This document shows positions 7,362 through 14,721 of a DNA stretch of 59,942 bases, piece by piece. The position numbers and the translations under genes are program-made. Location: NCBI GenBank assembly GCA_900770215.1, contig CAAGJW010000102.1, positions 1-59,942 on the forward strand. The letters run 5' to 3'. Position 1 is the first letter of the stretch, and every line of letters starts with the position of its first letter. Origin of the DNA: Bacteroidales bacterium. Lineage in GTDB: Bacteria > Bacteroidota > Bacteroidia > Bacteroidales > Muribaculaceae. The notes beneath the pieces are model-generated. The model saw only the letters and a program-made list of their open reading frames with translations. It was not told the DNA's origin and ran no database searches.

Positions 7362-7566
7362 AAGAAAAAAAGGTGCATGCGATTTTCCAAAAGCAATCTC
7401 CGAAGTAAAGGAATATCATTGACAGCCACCTGGCAGTCGAGGCCCTCAGTTGAGATGACGCTTTCCCAGGTCAAACACCGCCTCGATAGACTTGGTGCAT
7501 TCTCTCAATGATATTCCTCTTGGGAAAACAATTAGGACAGACACAATTTTTTCCGATGCAAAATTA
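7362..7566 (-). ncRNA. Candidate structured ncRNA with its own promoter (about 190 nt, long irregular hairpin)
   Basis: This 401-base gap (7274-7674) contains no convincing gene. The minus strand has a -7 box TAATTTTG (7566-7559). About 35 nt downstream is a long rod: a perfect 14-bp stem (7505-7518 with 7409-7422), then GC-ACC/GGU-GC, an internal loop and a 7-bp stem UCGAGGC/GCCUCGA, with small apical hairpins. Flanking UUUUCC and GGAAAA can close the base. A run of seven Us follows at 7369-7363. Size, promoter and shape are compatible with a 6S-like or other housekeeping sRNA, but I cannot assign a family. An inverted-repeat remnant of a mobile element is the main alternative. Confidence 0.4.
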
Positions 7567-7674
7567 AACAAATATTCAAGACAAACAAGCATTCGACATG
7601 TTTATTTTCCTAAAAATATGTGAACAAATATAAACTATCGAAATCGGTAGCAAAAAAAATTATTGACCAAGGGG

Positions 7675-8781
7675 TCATCGGCGGGTCGACAAAGAGAACG
7701 ACATGCCACAGCGCAACGCCAGTACGAGTGCGTTTTTCGACTGGCTACTGGCACCAGGGTGAACGATATACTGCACGTCGGGCGACACGTAGAGCTCACC
7801 TGCCACTGGCACATTGTAGTTCAGCTCAATGGCAGTTTCCCAGCCCTGCCCAGCTACTTGAATGGCAGTAGCCGCCAGTCCCAGCACATCGCGCCCCATG
7901 GCCAGCCCGCTCAAGTTGAAGCCACCCATGAGATTGGCAGTGACGTGGCCCTGCTCCTTTGGGCTATAGGCAGCAGCGGCAAAGCCATCGAGCCCCCGCC
8001 GGCCCTCCTGCCACAAGCGATGCTGTCCCATGGCCCACACGCCGAAATCGTGTTCGGCCGTGTGATACCACACCCCTGCATTGGCCGCAGAAGATTCTGC
8101 CTGCCACGATGCTTGGCCGAGCAGCAAGCAACAGTTGCCCGCATTCACCTTTTGCTTCAGGTTCCACTTGTTGCCAGCAAAAGAAGGCGGAGTTCCGTTG
8201 TAGAGGCCGGCAGTCAACGTTAAAGCGTCGTCGATGTTCCACCCCAGGTCGAGTCCCAAGAGCATCTGCGGGAAAGTAGAAGGATGGTCGTTGACTGCTA
8301 TCACCGAGTTAAGGCCAAAGGAGCTGTTCAAATAAAGGGCAGCAGCATCGAGCGACATAAAAACCTCATTCATGTCTTGGATGCCTGCACTCAGCCAGCA
8401 GCGCCCCAGGCGCTGCTTGTACCACAACTGGTAGAGATAGACGTGATTACCCGCCTCGATGTTGTCCCAGCCCTGCGTGTCGCCAGTATAGTCGGCACTG
8501 GGCATGCCGCCGTGGGTGCTTGCTCCGGCCACATAGAGCTCGCCGCCCTTGAGCAGTCCCATCCTACCCAAGTCGAGATGAAAGCCTGCATGAAGAAAAC
8601 CCAGGTAAACCGTGCCACGCTTAACGCCGCCATGCACCGTGGCTGCCACATCGGCAGTATAGCTGGCATCGGCTGTGAGCACGCGTGCACTGGCGCTGTC
8701 GGCATGAGCCTCTTGAGCCATCACACTCGTGAAAGCAGACGCAAAAACCAAAATGATAATCGTCAATAAAAATCCCTTCAT
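7675..8781 (-). CDS. OprB-like carbohydrate-selective porin
   Basis: The product is a 368-aa outer-membrane beta-barrel. I start it at the ATG at 8781, which opens a standard signal peptide (MKGFLLTIIILVFASAFTSV, cleaved after MAQ). A longer frame runs upstream to 8907 but contains the promoter (8817-8848). The family pattern is visible: GGELYVAGASTHGGMPS, a GDTQGWDNIEAGN segment, LYQLWYKQRLG, the GIQDMNEVFMSLDAAALYLN stretch and FPQMLLGLDLGW, with an aromatic strand toward the C-terminus. OprB proteins form sugar-permeable channels in Pseudomonas; Bacteroidota members are less characterised, so the substrate is unknown. It is transcribed alone. Confidence 0.75.
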   Translation of the reverse strand: MKGFLLTIIILVFASAFTSVMAQEAHADSASARVLTADASYTADVAATVHGGVKRGTVYLGFLHAGFHLDLGRMGLLKGGELYVAGASTHGGMPSADYTGDTQGWDNIEAGNHVYLYQLWYKQRLGRCWLSAGIQDMNEVFMSLDAAALYLNSSFGLNSVIAVNDHPSTFPQMLLGLDLGWNIDDALTLTAGLYNGTPPSFAGNKWNLKQKVNAGNCCLLLGQASWQAESSAANAGVWYHTAEHDFGVWAMGQHRLWQEGRRGLDGFAAAAYSPKEQGHVTANLMGGFNLSGLAMGRDVLGLAATAIQVAGQGWETAIELNYNVPVAGELYVSPDVQYIVHPGASSQSKNALVLALRCGMSFSLSTRR

Positions 8782-8816
8782 CGATAGTAAAAAAGCAGTA
8801 GTGAAAAAAAGGACTG

Positions 8817-8848
8817 CAAAGGTAGCAAAAAAAATGAGTTGCAGCAAC
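8817..8848 (-). promoter_or_regulatory. Promoter of the OprB-like porin gene
   Basis: GTTG (8848-8845), N20, TACCTTTG (8824-8817) on the minus strand. It places transcription start near 8810 and rules out the longer upstream reading frame of the porin gene. Confidence 0.7.
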
Positions 8849-8930
8849 ATCGCGCCACCCGCTGTTGCTGCAGAGACATTGTGAGCGCAAAACGCACCTT
8901 CTCTCATTATGCCCCTATAGTATAAAAGTA

Positions 8931-8959
8931 AAAGCCTTGGGCTCGAGGCCCAAGGCTTT
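8931..8959. terminator. Terminator after the rpmB-rpmG-DUF4295 operon
   Basis: AAAGCCTTGGGC and GCCCAAGGCTTT form a perfect 12-bp stem with a 5-nt loop, ending in a short U/A-rich tail on either strand. It lies 40 nt after the DUF4295 stop. Confidence 0.8.
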
Positions 8960-8999
8960 AGTGTATTGTGAACTATTGTGTATCGTGCGTTAGTTATTC

Positions 9000-9149
9000 T
9001 TATTTCAGCACTTCCTGTACCTTGTCGTTAGGCACCATGCGCTCTTCAAAAACATAAGCGCCAGTCTTGGGCGAGCGCACCATCTTGATCACTTTGCTGA
9101 ATGTACGGCCCTCACCAGTTTGAAGGGTAGCAACTACTTTTTTTGCCAT
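9000..9149 (-). CDS. DUF4295 family small protein
   Basis: This 49-aa basic protein begins MAKKVVATLQTGEGRTFSKV and ends EERMVPNDKVQEVLK. This family is restricted to Bacteroidota and almost always follows rpmB-rpmG, as here (13 nt after rpmG). The context suggests a ribosome-associated role, possibly a small ribosomal protein, but the molecular function is not established from sequence. The operon terminator is directly downstream. Confidence 0.9.
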   Translation of the reverse strand: MAKKVVATLQTGEGRTFSKVIKMVRSPKTGAYVFEERMVPNDKVQEVLK

Positions 9150-9162
9150 ATATCAAAAGGTT

Positions 9163-9351
9163 TTATTTGATTTCTTTGTGAATAGTATATTTCTTGAGAT
9201 ATGGGTTGTATTTCTTCAACTCCAGACGCTCAGTTGTATTTTTGCGGTTTTTGGTAGTGATGTATCGTGACATTCCTGGCACGCCGCTTGCCTTCTGTTC
9301 GGTGCATTCGAGAATGACTTGCACTCTATCGCCTTTTGCTTTCTTTGCCAT
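9163..9351 (-). CDS. rpmG: 50S ribosomal protein L33
   Basis: The 62-aa product starts MAKKAKGDRVQVILECTEQK and has the L33 core (SRYITTKNRKNTTERLELKKYNPYLKKY, in two parts). Only one Cys remains, so this is the zinc-independent (C-minus) type of L33. It sits 7 nt after rpmB and 13 nt before the DUF4295 gene, in the Bacteroidota order rpmB-rpmG-DUF4295. Confidence 0.97.
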   Translation of the reverse strand: MAKKAKGDRVQVILECTEQKASGVPGMSRYITTKNRKNTTERLELKKYNPYLKKYTIHKEIK

Positions 9352-9358
9352 GACTAGA

Positions 9359-9616
9359 TTACTTTACGATTGTTTTGATTTCTTTTAAATTGCCATCGGC
9401 AGCAGCCTTTTTGAGAGCTGCATCGAGGCCGATACGATTGATCAGTCGCAAGCCAGCAGCCGAGACTGTGAGCTTGATCCACTGTTGTTGCTCAACCCAA
9501 TAGAATTTGCGGTTTTGCACATTAACGTTGAATTTACGTTTTGTTCTTCTCTTAGAGTGCGACACATTGTTGCCAGTGATCGCTTTCTTGCCTGTGATTT
9601 CGCAAACTTTAGACAT
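9359..9616 (-). CDS. rpmB: 50S ribosomal protein L28
   Basis: The 85-aa product starts MSKVCEITGKKAITGNNVSH at the ATG at 9616. An in-frame extension to 9793 is untranslated leader, since the promoter is at 9924-9954 and no L28 carries such an N-terminus. Family features include the SHSKRRTKRKFNVN block and VSAAGLRLINRIGLDAAL. It heads the rpmB-rpmG-DUF4295 operon behind a leader of about 300 nt. Confidence 0.97.
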   Translation of the reverse strand: MSKVCEITGKKAITGNNVSHSKRRTKRKFNVNVQNRKFYWVEQQQWIKLTVSAAGLRLINRIGLDAALKKAAADGNLKEIKTIVK

Positions 9617-9999
9617 AGTTGTTATTCTCTGTTTTTTGTTATCAATAAAATGATTATCGATATTCAAGCCAGTCACATCTACCTCGCAGTAGCACAATAC
9701 TCTATGGCCTAATATGAGCACGCCGCTGCCTTTGGTTGATCGGTCATTACCTCCTGGGGCGGTGAGAAAGCCGCCTGGTGGGTGGGCTGCCATTGGGGCT
9801 ATTTAATATCGTCCTACGCTTGAGTTCCGAGCTTAAGCATCATCTCGGGCATCGAAGTTTCAACGATCATGTCACAGAACAGGACTAACGGGAAGTCGTT
9901 GTACCCTGCCTTGAAATCGAGTGCAAAGTTAATCAATGTTTTTCAATTGTGCAAGTGGCCCGATGCCTTTATTGCAGCCCCGATCACGGCTCCCCCGCC
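9617..9999 (-). other. Long rpmB leader region with possible 18-aa upstream peptide
   Basis: There is no standard gene in this 383-base gap. A promoter (TTG-N20-TAACTTTG, box at 9931-9924) lies just after cinA, so the rpmB mRNA would have a leader of about 300 nt. Within it an ATG frame (9870-9814) encodes MIVETSMPEMMLKLGTQA. A small hairpin GGCGG/CCGCC occurs near 9755-9773. The frame stays open upstream to a TTG (40 codons), but that part overlaps the promoter. A leader peptide or ribosomal-protein binding site are possibilities; neither is proven. Confidence 0.35.
9924..9954 (-). promoter_or_regulatory. Promoter of the rpmB operon
   Basis: TTG, N20, TAACTTTG on the minus strand, with the -7 box at 9931-9924. 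It lies between cinA and rpmB, so the ribosomal genes are not dependent on read-through from cinA. Confidence 0.7.
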
Positions 10000-11247
10000 T
10001 CAATCCAGCTCACGCAGCAGCTTGTAGAGCATCTTCAGGGCCTCGGTTGTGGCTCGGTTGATCACCCGGTTGCGGTCGCCCGGCAAGTGGCAGCATTGTG
10101 CCACTACCCTATCGTGGCACTTGGCAGCCATCCACACCGTGCCCACAGGTTTCCCAGGCACAGCGCCGCCAGGGCCTGCGATGCCCGACGTCGACACGGC
10201 ACAGTCGGTGCCTATCACGCGGCATGCCCCTTCCACCATCTGGCGCACCACCGGTTCACTCACCACACCATTGACAGCGATGTCGTGCGACGACACGCCA
10301 AGCACGTTTTCTTTCACCTCGTTGGCATAGGACACGACCGCCCCCAGGAAGTAATCGCTGCTGCCTGCCACTTGAGTTATCACATGGGCAATGTTGCCGC
10401 CTGTGCAACTCTCGGCCGACGACACCGTGAGATGATGCTTGCGCAGCATGTCGCCCACAATCTCGGGCAGGCTGCGGTCTTGGTCGCTAATGATGTTGTC
10501 GCCCAGCAGCTCGTGCAACCGATAGCTGTACTTGTCCATGTCGGCATTGATGAGCTCCGAGTTGGCCGATGCGCCCGAAAGACGAAGGCGGATGATGCCT
10601 GGCTGTGGCAAGTAGGCCAAATGCAGATAGCTGGGCAGGCTGCGCTCCAGCTCGTCGAGACGCATGGCCAGTTCCGACTCGATGATATCGATGACGATAA
10701 ACGTGCGGTATTCAATATCGACATCACTGTCATATTTCTTTATCAACTGGGGTATGACTTCGCGCTGCATCATGGTCTCGGTCTCGTGCGGCACACCAGG
10801 CATCGACACCAGGGTTTTGCCATCTTTTTCAAACCACATGATAGGCGCTGTGCCCACCTGGTTCTGTATCACGCGGCACGAGCTGGGCACAATGGCCTGT
10901 GCGCGAGTATAGTCGTTGAGACGGATGTGCCGCTTGGACACGACCTCGAGCACATTGGCAGCAGTGGCCTCGTCGTGCACAAGCACACCACCGAAGTACT
11001 GGCACAGGGCAGGCTTGGTGATATCATCCTTTGTAGGGCCCAGGCCACCGGTCATCAATATCACATCGGTCTGCTCAAAGGCCTCGTCGATAGCGCGCGA
11101 AATCTCGGCAGCATCATCGGCCACCACTTTCACACTCTTCACGTTCCACCCATAAGGAGTGAGATGGCGGGCAATCCAACCCGAGTTGGTGTCGGTCACC
11201 TGGCCTATGAGCAGCTCATCGCCTATTACAATGATTGAATAGTTCAT
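10000..11247 (-). CDS. cinA: CinA family protein / nicotinamide-nucleotide amidohydrolase
   Basis: The 415-aa product has two domains. An N-terminal molybdopterin-binding-like (MoCF/COG1058) domain begins IVIGDELLIGQVTDTNSGWI and contains MTGGLGPTKDD. A C-terminal CinA amidase domain (from about residue 255) contains SSAESCTGGNIAHV with the nucleophilic Ser and STSGIAGPGGAVPGKPVGTV. Such proteins deamidate nicotinamide mononucleotide and recycle pyridine nucleotides; some also hydrolyse ADP-ribose. The start overlaps the end of the M48 protease gene by 4 nt, indicating translational coupling. It lies just upstream of rpmB, a common Bacteroidota neighbourhood. Confidence 0.95.
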   Translation of the reverse strand: MNYSIIVIGDELLIGQVTDTNSGWIARHLTPYGWNVKSVKVVADDAAEISRAIDEAFEQTDVILMTGGLGPTKDDITKPALCQYFGGVLVHDEATAANVLEVVSKRHIRLNDYTRAQAIVPSSCRVIQNQVGTAPIMWFEKDGKTLVSMPGVPHETETMMQREVIPQLIKKYDSDVDIEYRTFIVIDIIESELAMRLDELERSLPSYLHLAYLPQPGIIRLRLSGASANSELINADMDKYSYRLHELLGDNIISDQDRSLPEIVGDMLRKHHLTVSSAESCTGGNIAHVITQVAGSSDYFLGAVVSYANEVKENVLGVSSHDIAVNGVVSEPVVRQMVEGACRVIGTDCAVSTSGIAGPGGAVPGKPVGTVWMAAKCHDRVVAQCCHLPGDRNRVINRATTEALKMLYKLLRELD

Positions 11248-12491
11248 TTCTGTATGATGTTGTTGTTAATTGCTAATACACGTTGATATAGCGTGGGATG
11301 GCTGTAGTTGAACCACACCACAAGCGGATGCGGGGTGAGATTGGTCATCGTGTTGACCGACAACTTCATCAATGCCGACACCAGCTGCACACCCAGGCCA
11401 TGGCGAGCTGCAAAAGCATCGGCCTTGTACTCGGCCCGCCGCGACATGATATTGACTACAGGATTCAGGGCAATCTCGATGGGTGTGAGCAACATCGAAA
11501 AGGCCAAAATCGAGAGGGCAAACGACGGTGCCTCCCCTCCCAGCGCTGCTGGCAGCTCGGGGCTCGACACCACCAAGGAGAACACCCACAGGTAGGCTGC
11601 CACCATCACAATGGCCCTCAACATGCCCAACAGCGTGTCGTGATGCTTGTAGTGTCCTATCTCGTGCGAGAGCACCGCTACAATCTCATCGGTGGTGAGC
11701 TGCTCTATAAGCGTGTCGTAGAGCACGATGCGCTTTCTGGGGCCGAAGCCTGTGAAATAGGCATTGGCCTTGGTGCTGCGCTTCGATCCATTTATCACAT
11801 AGATGTTTTTGATCTTAAACTGCATTTGGGCCGCAGCCTGCTCGATAGCTTCGCGCAACGGGCCAGCCTCAAGAGGGGTCTGCTTGTTGAAAAGCGGCAC
11901 AATGACACTGGAATAGAACAAATTTACGATGACAATGATTGCCGCCAAGAAGCATGTCGACCATATCCAAAACGAGCTACCCAGCCACTGGTAGAGGAGA
12001 AACATGCCGCACATGACGATGGCCGTCAACACATATTCTACCAAAAAACCTTTCACGCAATCAAGCCAAAAGGTGGCAGCCGTCGTCTTGTTGAACCCGA
12101 AGCGCTGCTCAACGGCGAAAGTAGAATAGTAGTCGAATGGAAGGCTTATAAGCATAACGAGCAACTGGCAACCTAAGAAGAAAACAAGCAGCTCGACTAT
12201 GCCAGTACCGCAGCACGACTTGCACCAGTTGTCGTAGCCGCCATATACCCCTGCAACGAGCAAGGCCAGCATGACAACAACTTCAACACCGCGCTTCACG
12301 CGCGCCACTCGCCGATTGGCCCGCATGTAGCTCTGCTGCTTTGCATACTGCTGCTCATCGTACAATCCTTGCAACAGCTGTGGAATGGGGTGCGTCATCC
12401 ACTGGCCGTTGAGATAAGACAGGATGCTGCTCAACACATACTCGAGCAGGACAAAAGCAATGATAGTTGCAAGTATTACATTCATGTGCAT
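11244..12491 (-). CDS. M48 family (Ste24-like) membrane zinc metalloprotease
   Basis: The product is 415 aa, or 413 from the next ATG at 12485; a TTG farther upstream lies inside tsaD and was rejected. It is a multi-spanning membrane protein with hydrophobic segments near residues 3-20, 65-85, 98-120 and 145-190. The zinc motif SHEIGHYKHHD lies in the C-terminal half, followed by the third-ligand region RRAEYKADAFAARHG. This matches CAAX-protease-like/Ste24 enzymes, which in bacteria act in membrane protein quality control. It is sandwiched between tsaD (1-nt gap) and cinA (4-nt overlap), forming one operon. Confidence 0.92.
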   Translation of the reverse strand: MHMNVILATIIAFVLLEYVLSSILSYLNGQWMTHPIPQLLQGLYDEQQYAKQQSYMRANRRVARVKRGVEVVVMLALLVAGVYGGYDNWCKSCCGTGIVELLVFFLGCQLLVMLISLPFDYYSTFAVEQRFGFNKTTAATFWLDCVKGFLVEYVLTAIVMCGMFLLYQWLGSSFWIWSTCFLAAIIVIVNLFYSSVIVPLFNKQTPLEAGPLREAIEQAAAQMQFKIKNIYVINGSKRSTKANAYFTGFGPRKRIVLYDTLIEQLTTDEIVAVLSHEIGHYKHHDTLLGMLRAIVMVAAYLWVFSLVVSSPELPAALGGEAPSFALSILAFSMLLTPIEIALNPVVNIMSRRAEYKADAFAARHGLGVQLVSALMKLSVNTMTNLTPHPLVVWFNYSHPTLYQRVLAINNNIIQK

Positions 12492-12492
12492 T

Positions 12493-13509
12493 TCAAATAG
12501 AGACCCTTGCAAAGGGGGGCAACGTGATGTCGCAATACTGGTGGTCGAGATACTTGAAATACCCTGCCACCGCTATCATGGCTGCATTGTCGGTAGTATA
12601 AGACCGCTTGGGAATGAAAGCCGTGAGATGATGCTTGGAGGCATATTGCTGCACTGCCTCGCGCACGCCCGAATTGGCCGAGACGCCGCCACCTATGGCT
12701 ATGGTCTTGATACCCGTGTCGACGATGGCCTTAGAGAACTTGTCCATGAGTATCTCGATGATAGTTTTCTGCAACCCGGCTGCCAAGTCGGCCTTGTTTT
12801 CTTCGATAAAGTTGGGATTGAGCTTCAGCTGGTCGCGCAGTGTGTAGAGAAAGGAGGTCTTGAGCCCGCTGAAGCTGTAGTTGTAGCCCTCGACATGGGG
12901 ATGGGCAAACTTGAAATGGCCAGCGTTGCCCTCGTGAGCCAGCCGGTCGATAATGGGGCCGCCTGGATAAGGAAGACCCATCGACTTGGCGCACTTGTCG
13001 AAGGCCTCGCCTGCAGCATCGTCGATGGTCTGGCCCAGCACCTGCATGTCGCCGGGAGCATTCACCTTGATGATTTGCGAATTGCCGCCCGAAATGAGAA
13101 GACACAAGTAAGGGAAGTCAGGCACCTGCGTGTGCTCATCTTCCTTGATGAAATGCGACAAGGTGTGGCCGTGCAAGTGATTCACATCGACCAGCGGGAT
13201 GTTGAGAGCAAGTGCAAGCCCCTTGGCAAAGGCAGTACCCACATGCAGAGAGCCTGGCAGACCCGGGCCGCGCGTGAAGGCGATTGCATTGATCTGGCGC
13301 TTGTCGATGCCAGCCTGGCGTATAGCCTCGCTCACCACGGGCACTATGTTTTGCTGATGGGCACGCGATGCCAGCTCGGGCACCACGCCGCCATAGGCCT
13401 CGTGCACCTTTTGACTGGCTATCACATTTGACCTCAAGATGCAATCCTCGATGACTGCTGCCGATGTGTCGTCGCACGACGACTCTATGCCTAAAATGAT
13501 TGTACTCAT
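12493..13509 (-). CDS. tsaD: tRNA N6-adenosine threonylcarbamoyltransferase TsaD
   Basis: TsaD transfers threonylcarbamoyl to A37 of ANN-decoding tRNAs, together with TsaB and TsaE. The 338-aa product starts MSTIILGIESSCDDTSAAVI. It has the metal-binding HAHQQ-type motif (SRAHQQNIVPV), the second His motif NHLHGHTLSHF, LLISGGNSQIIKV and IAIGGGVSANSGVR of the ASKHA fold. It is the first gene of tsaD-M48-cinA, with a -7 box TAACTTTG at 13540-13533. A37 of tRNA-Thr is one of its substrates. Confidence 0.97.
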   Translation of the reverse strand: MSTIILGIESSCDDTSAAVIEDCILRSNVIASQKVHEAYGGVVPELASRAHQQNIVPVVSEAIRQAGIDKRQINAIAFTRGPGLPGSLHVGTAFAKGLALALNIPLVDVNHLHGHTLSHFIKEDEHTQVPDFPYLCLLISGGNSQIIKVNAPGDMQVLGQTIDDAAGEAFDKCAKSMGLPYPGGPIIDRLAHEGNAGHFKFAHPHVEGYNYSFSGLKTSFLYTLRDQLKLNPNFIEENKADLAAGLQKTIIEILMDKFSKAIVDTGIKTIAIGGGVSANSGVREAVQQYASKHHLTAFIPKRSYTTDNAAMIAVAGYFKYLDHQYCDITLPPFARVSI

Positions 13510-13532
13510 TGCGATTTCTTGTATTGACGGTG

Positions 13533-13540
13533 CAAAGTTA
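13533..13540 (-). promoter_or_regulatory. -7 element of the tsaD operon promoter
   Basis: TAACTTTG on the minus strand, 24 nt before the tsaD ATG. No good -33 match was found. Confidence 0.5.
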
Positions 13541-13581
13541 CAAATAATTGTTTACAGTTGGGCTGCGCGCCAATTACAAAG

Positions 13582-14721
13582 TTAGAACCGAAAGCCAGTG
13601 ATGACGTTCAGGTTGAATATTGCATTGAAAAAACGGTACTGATTGGTGTGATACAGATGCCCGTCGCTTATGAACTGCACACCGTAGAAAAACTTGCTGC
13701 GATTGAGCACAAGCCCCGACTTCACACGGAAAGAAATCGACATCATGTCTTTCTTTCCCTCTACCGAGCTGGGAAATGAGTGGCGATAGCCCACCCCAGT
13801 GAGTGCGGTGATGTTGAAAAGCCAGTGCTTGCGGAATGCCCAATTATAACCATATCCCAGCAAGAAGCTGTAGTCGCGGTAACGAAAACGGTACACTCGG
13901 CGCTCGTCGGGCAAGTTCTTCTGTAGTTCCTCGTCGAGCTGGTTAAAATCCATGGTGAAATCCTGATGGCTGAAATGCAGACCGGCAATAAACGAGCCAG
14001 AGCTACGTATCTGATAGCGTGAGAAACTGTAAGCCGCCGATTGCATGTAGTGCATGTGGTTGAAAATATAATAGGTGTACCCACCCCAGTATTCTCGCGA
14101 GAGCCCCTTGAACTTCACCGACTTGAAGACCGACTTGAAATTGCCCAAGTGATGCAAGTTGGACTCCCGCACATCCTTGGAATAGTAACCTTCCAGCATG
14201 ACTCGCGAGGTGTTGAAATTGAACTCCCATCTTATGTTCTTGATGCGACGCCCCGTGATGAGGTCGTTCAGGTTGATGGTATAGCCCAAGCCAAGGCCAG
14301 AATAGGACCCGTGAATGCCGAAGAAACAGGTCACGTTGGAGTTGATCATGATAGGCACACGCTGCGACGTGAGGTTGCCTGCATAGGAGTCAAGCCAGTT
14401 GCTTTCCTTCACGGTAAACTTCCACTTGGTGCCAGTGCCCACAATATAGGTGGTGTCGTAGGTGTTGAGGTAACGGTCAAACCACCTGTAGCATTTCACG
14501 CCGAAGTGGATGAGGCCGGGATAAGACACAGTAGTGTCTTTCAGGTTGAGCTGGCCGTGCATGAGCGCACGCTTCCAGTAGCCATCGTCGCGCGTGGTGT
14601 CGAATGCGCTTGCAGCATTGCCCACAGGCTTAGGCTGCTCGAGCCCTTGCTGGGCCATGGCAGGCAGGCACATGACCAAGCAAGCAATTACAATCACTAT
14701 TTTGATGTGTTGCAGCTTCAT
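13582..14721 (-). CDS. DUF4421 family outer-membrane protein
   Basis: The 379-aa product has a signal peptide (KIVIVIACLVMCLPAMAQ). The mature part is beta-rich with alternating aromatic residues and ends in VITGFRF, a typical barrel C-terminus. Segments such as KWKFTVKESNWLDSYAG, GIHGSYSGLGLGYTINLND and the FLLGYGYNWAF strand fit the Bacteroidota DUF4421 family, whose function is unknown. Its ATG overlaps the stop of tamB by 4 nt, so it is translationally coupled to an outer-membrane assembly gene; a role in envelope assembly is inference from position. Confidence 0.85.
   Translation of the reverse strand: MKLQHIKIVIVIACLVMCLPAMAQQGLEQPKPVGNAASAFDTTRDDGYWKRALMHGQLNLKDTTVSYPGLIHFGVKCYRWFDRYLNTYDTTYIVGTGTKWKFTVKESNWLDSYAGNLTSQRVPIMINSNVTCFFGIHGSYSGLGLGYTINLNDLITGRRIKNIRWEFNFNTSRVMLEGYYSKDVRESNLHHLGNFKSVFKSVKFKGLSREYWGGYTYYIFNHMHYMQSAAYSFSRYQIRSSGSFIAGLHFSHQDFTMDFNQLDEELQKNLPDERRVYRFRYRDYSFLLGYGYNWAFRKHWLFNITALTGVGYRHSFPSSVEGKKDMMSISFRVKSGLVLNRSKFFYGVQFISDGHLYHTNQYRFFNAIFNLNVITGFRF

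Noticed and set aside
7412..7552. Small minus-strand frame ending SIEAVFDLGKRHLN in the 7.4-7.55 kb gap
   Set aside because: It has no ATG in frame, reads through the promoter region and lies within the hairpin; RNA structure explains the segment better.
8782..8907. N-terminal extension of the OprB-like porin
   Set aside because: It contains the promoter (8817-8848) and precedes a normal signal peptide starting at 8781.
9617..9793. 59-residue N-terminal extension of L28
   Set aside because: Not part of any L28; the canonical MSKVCEITGKK start is at 9616 and the extension lies in the leader.
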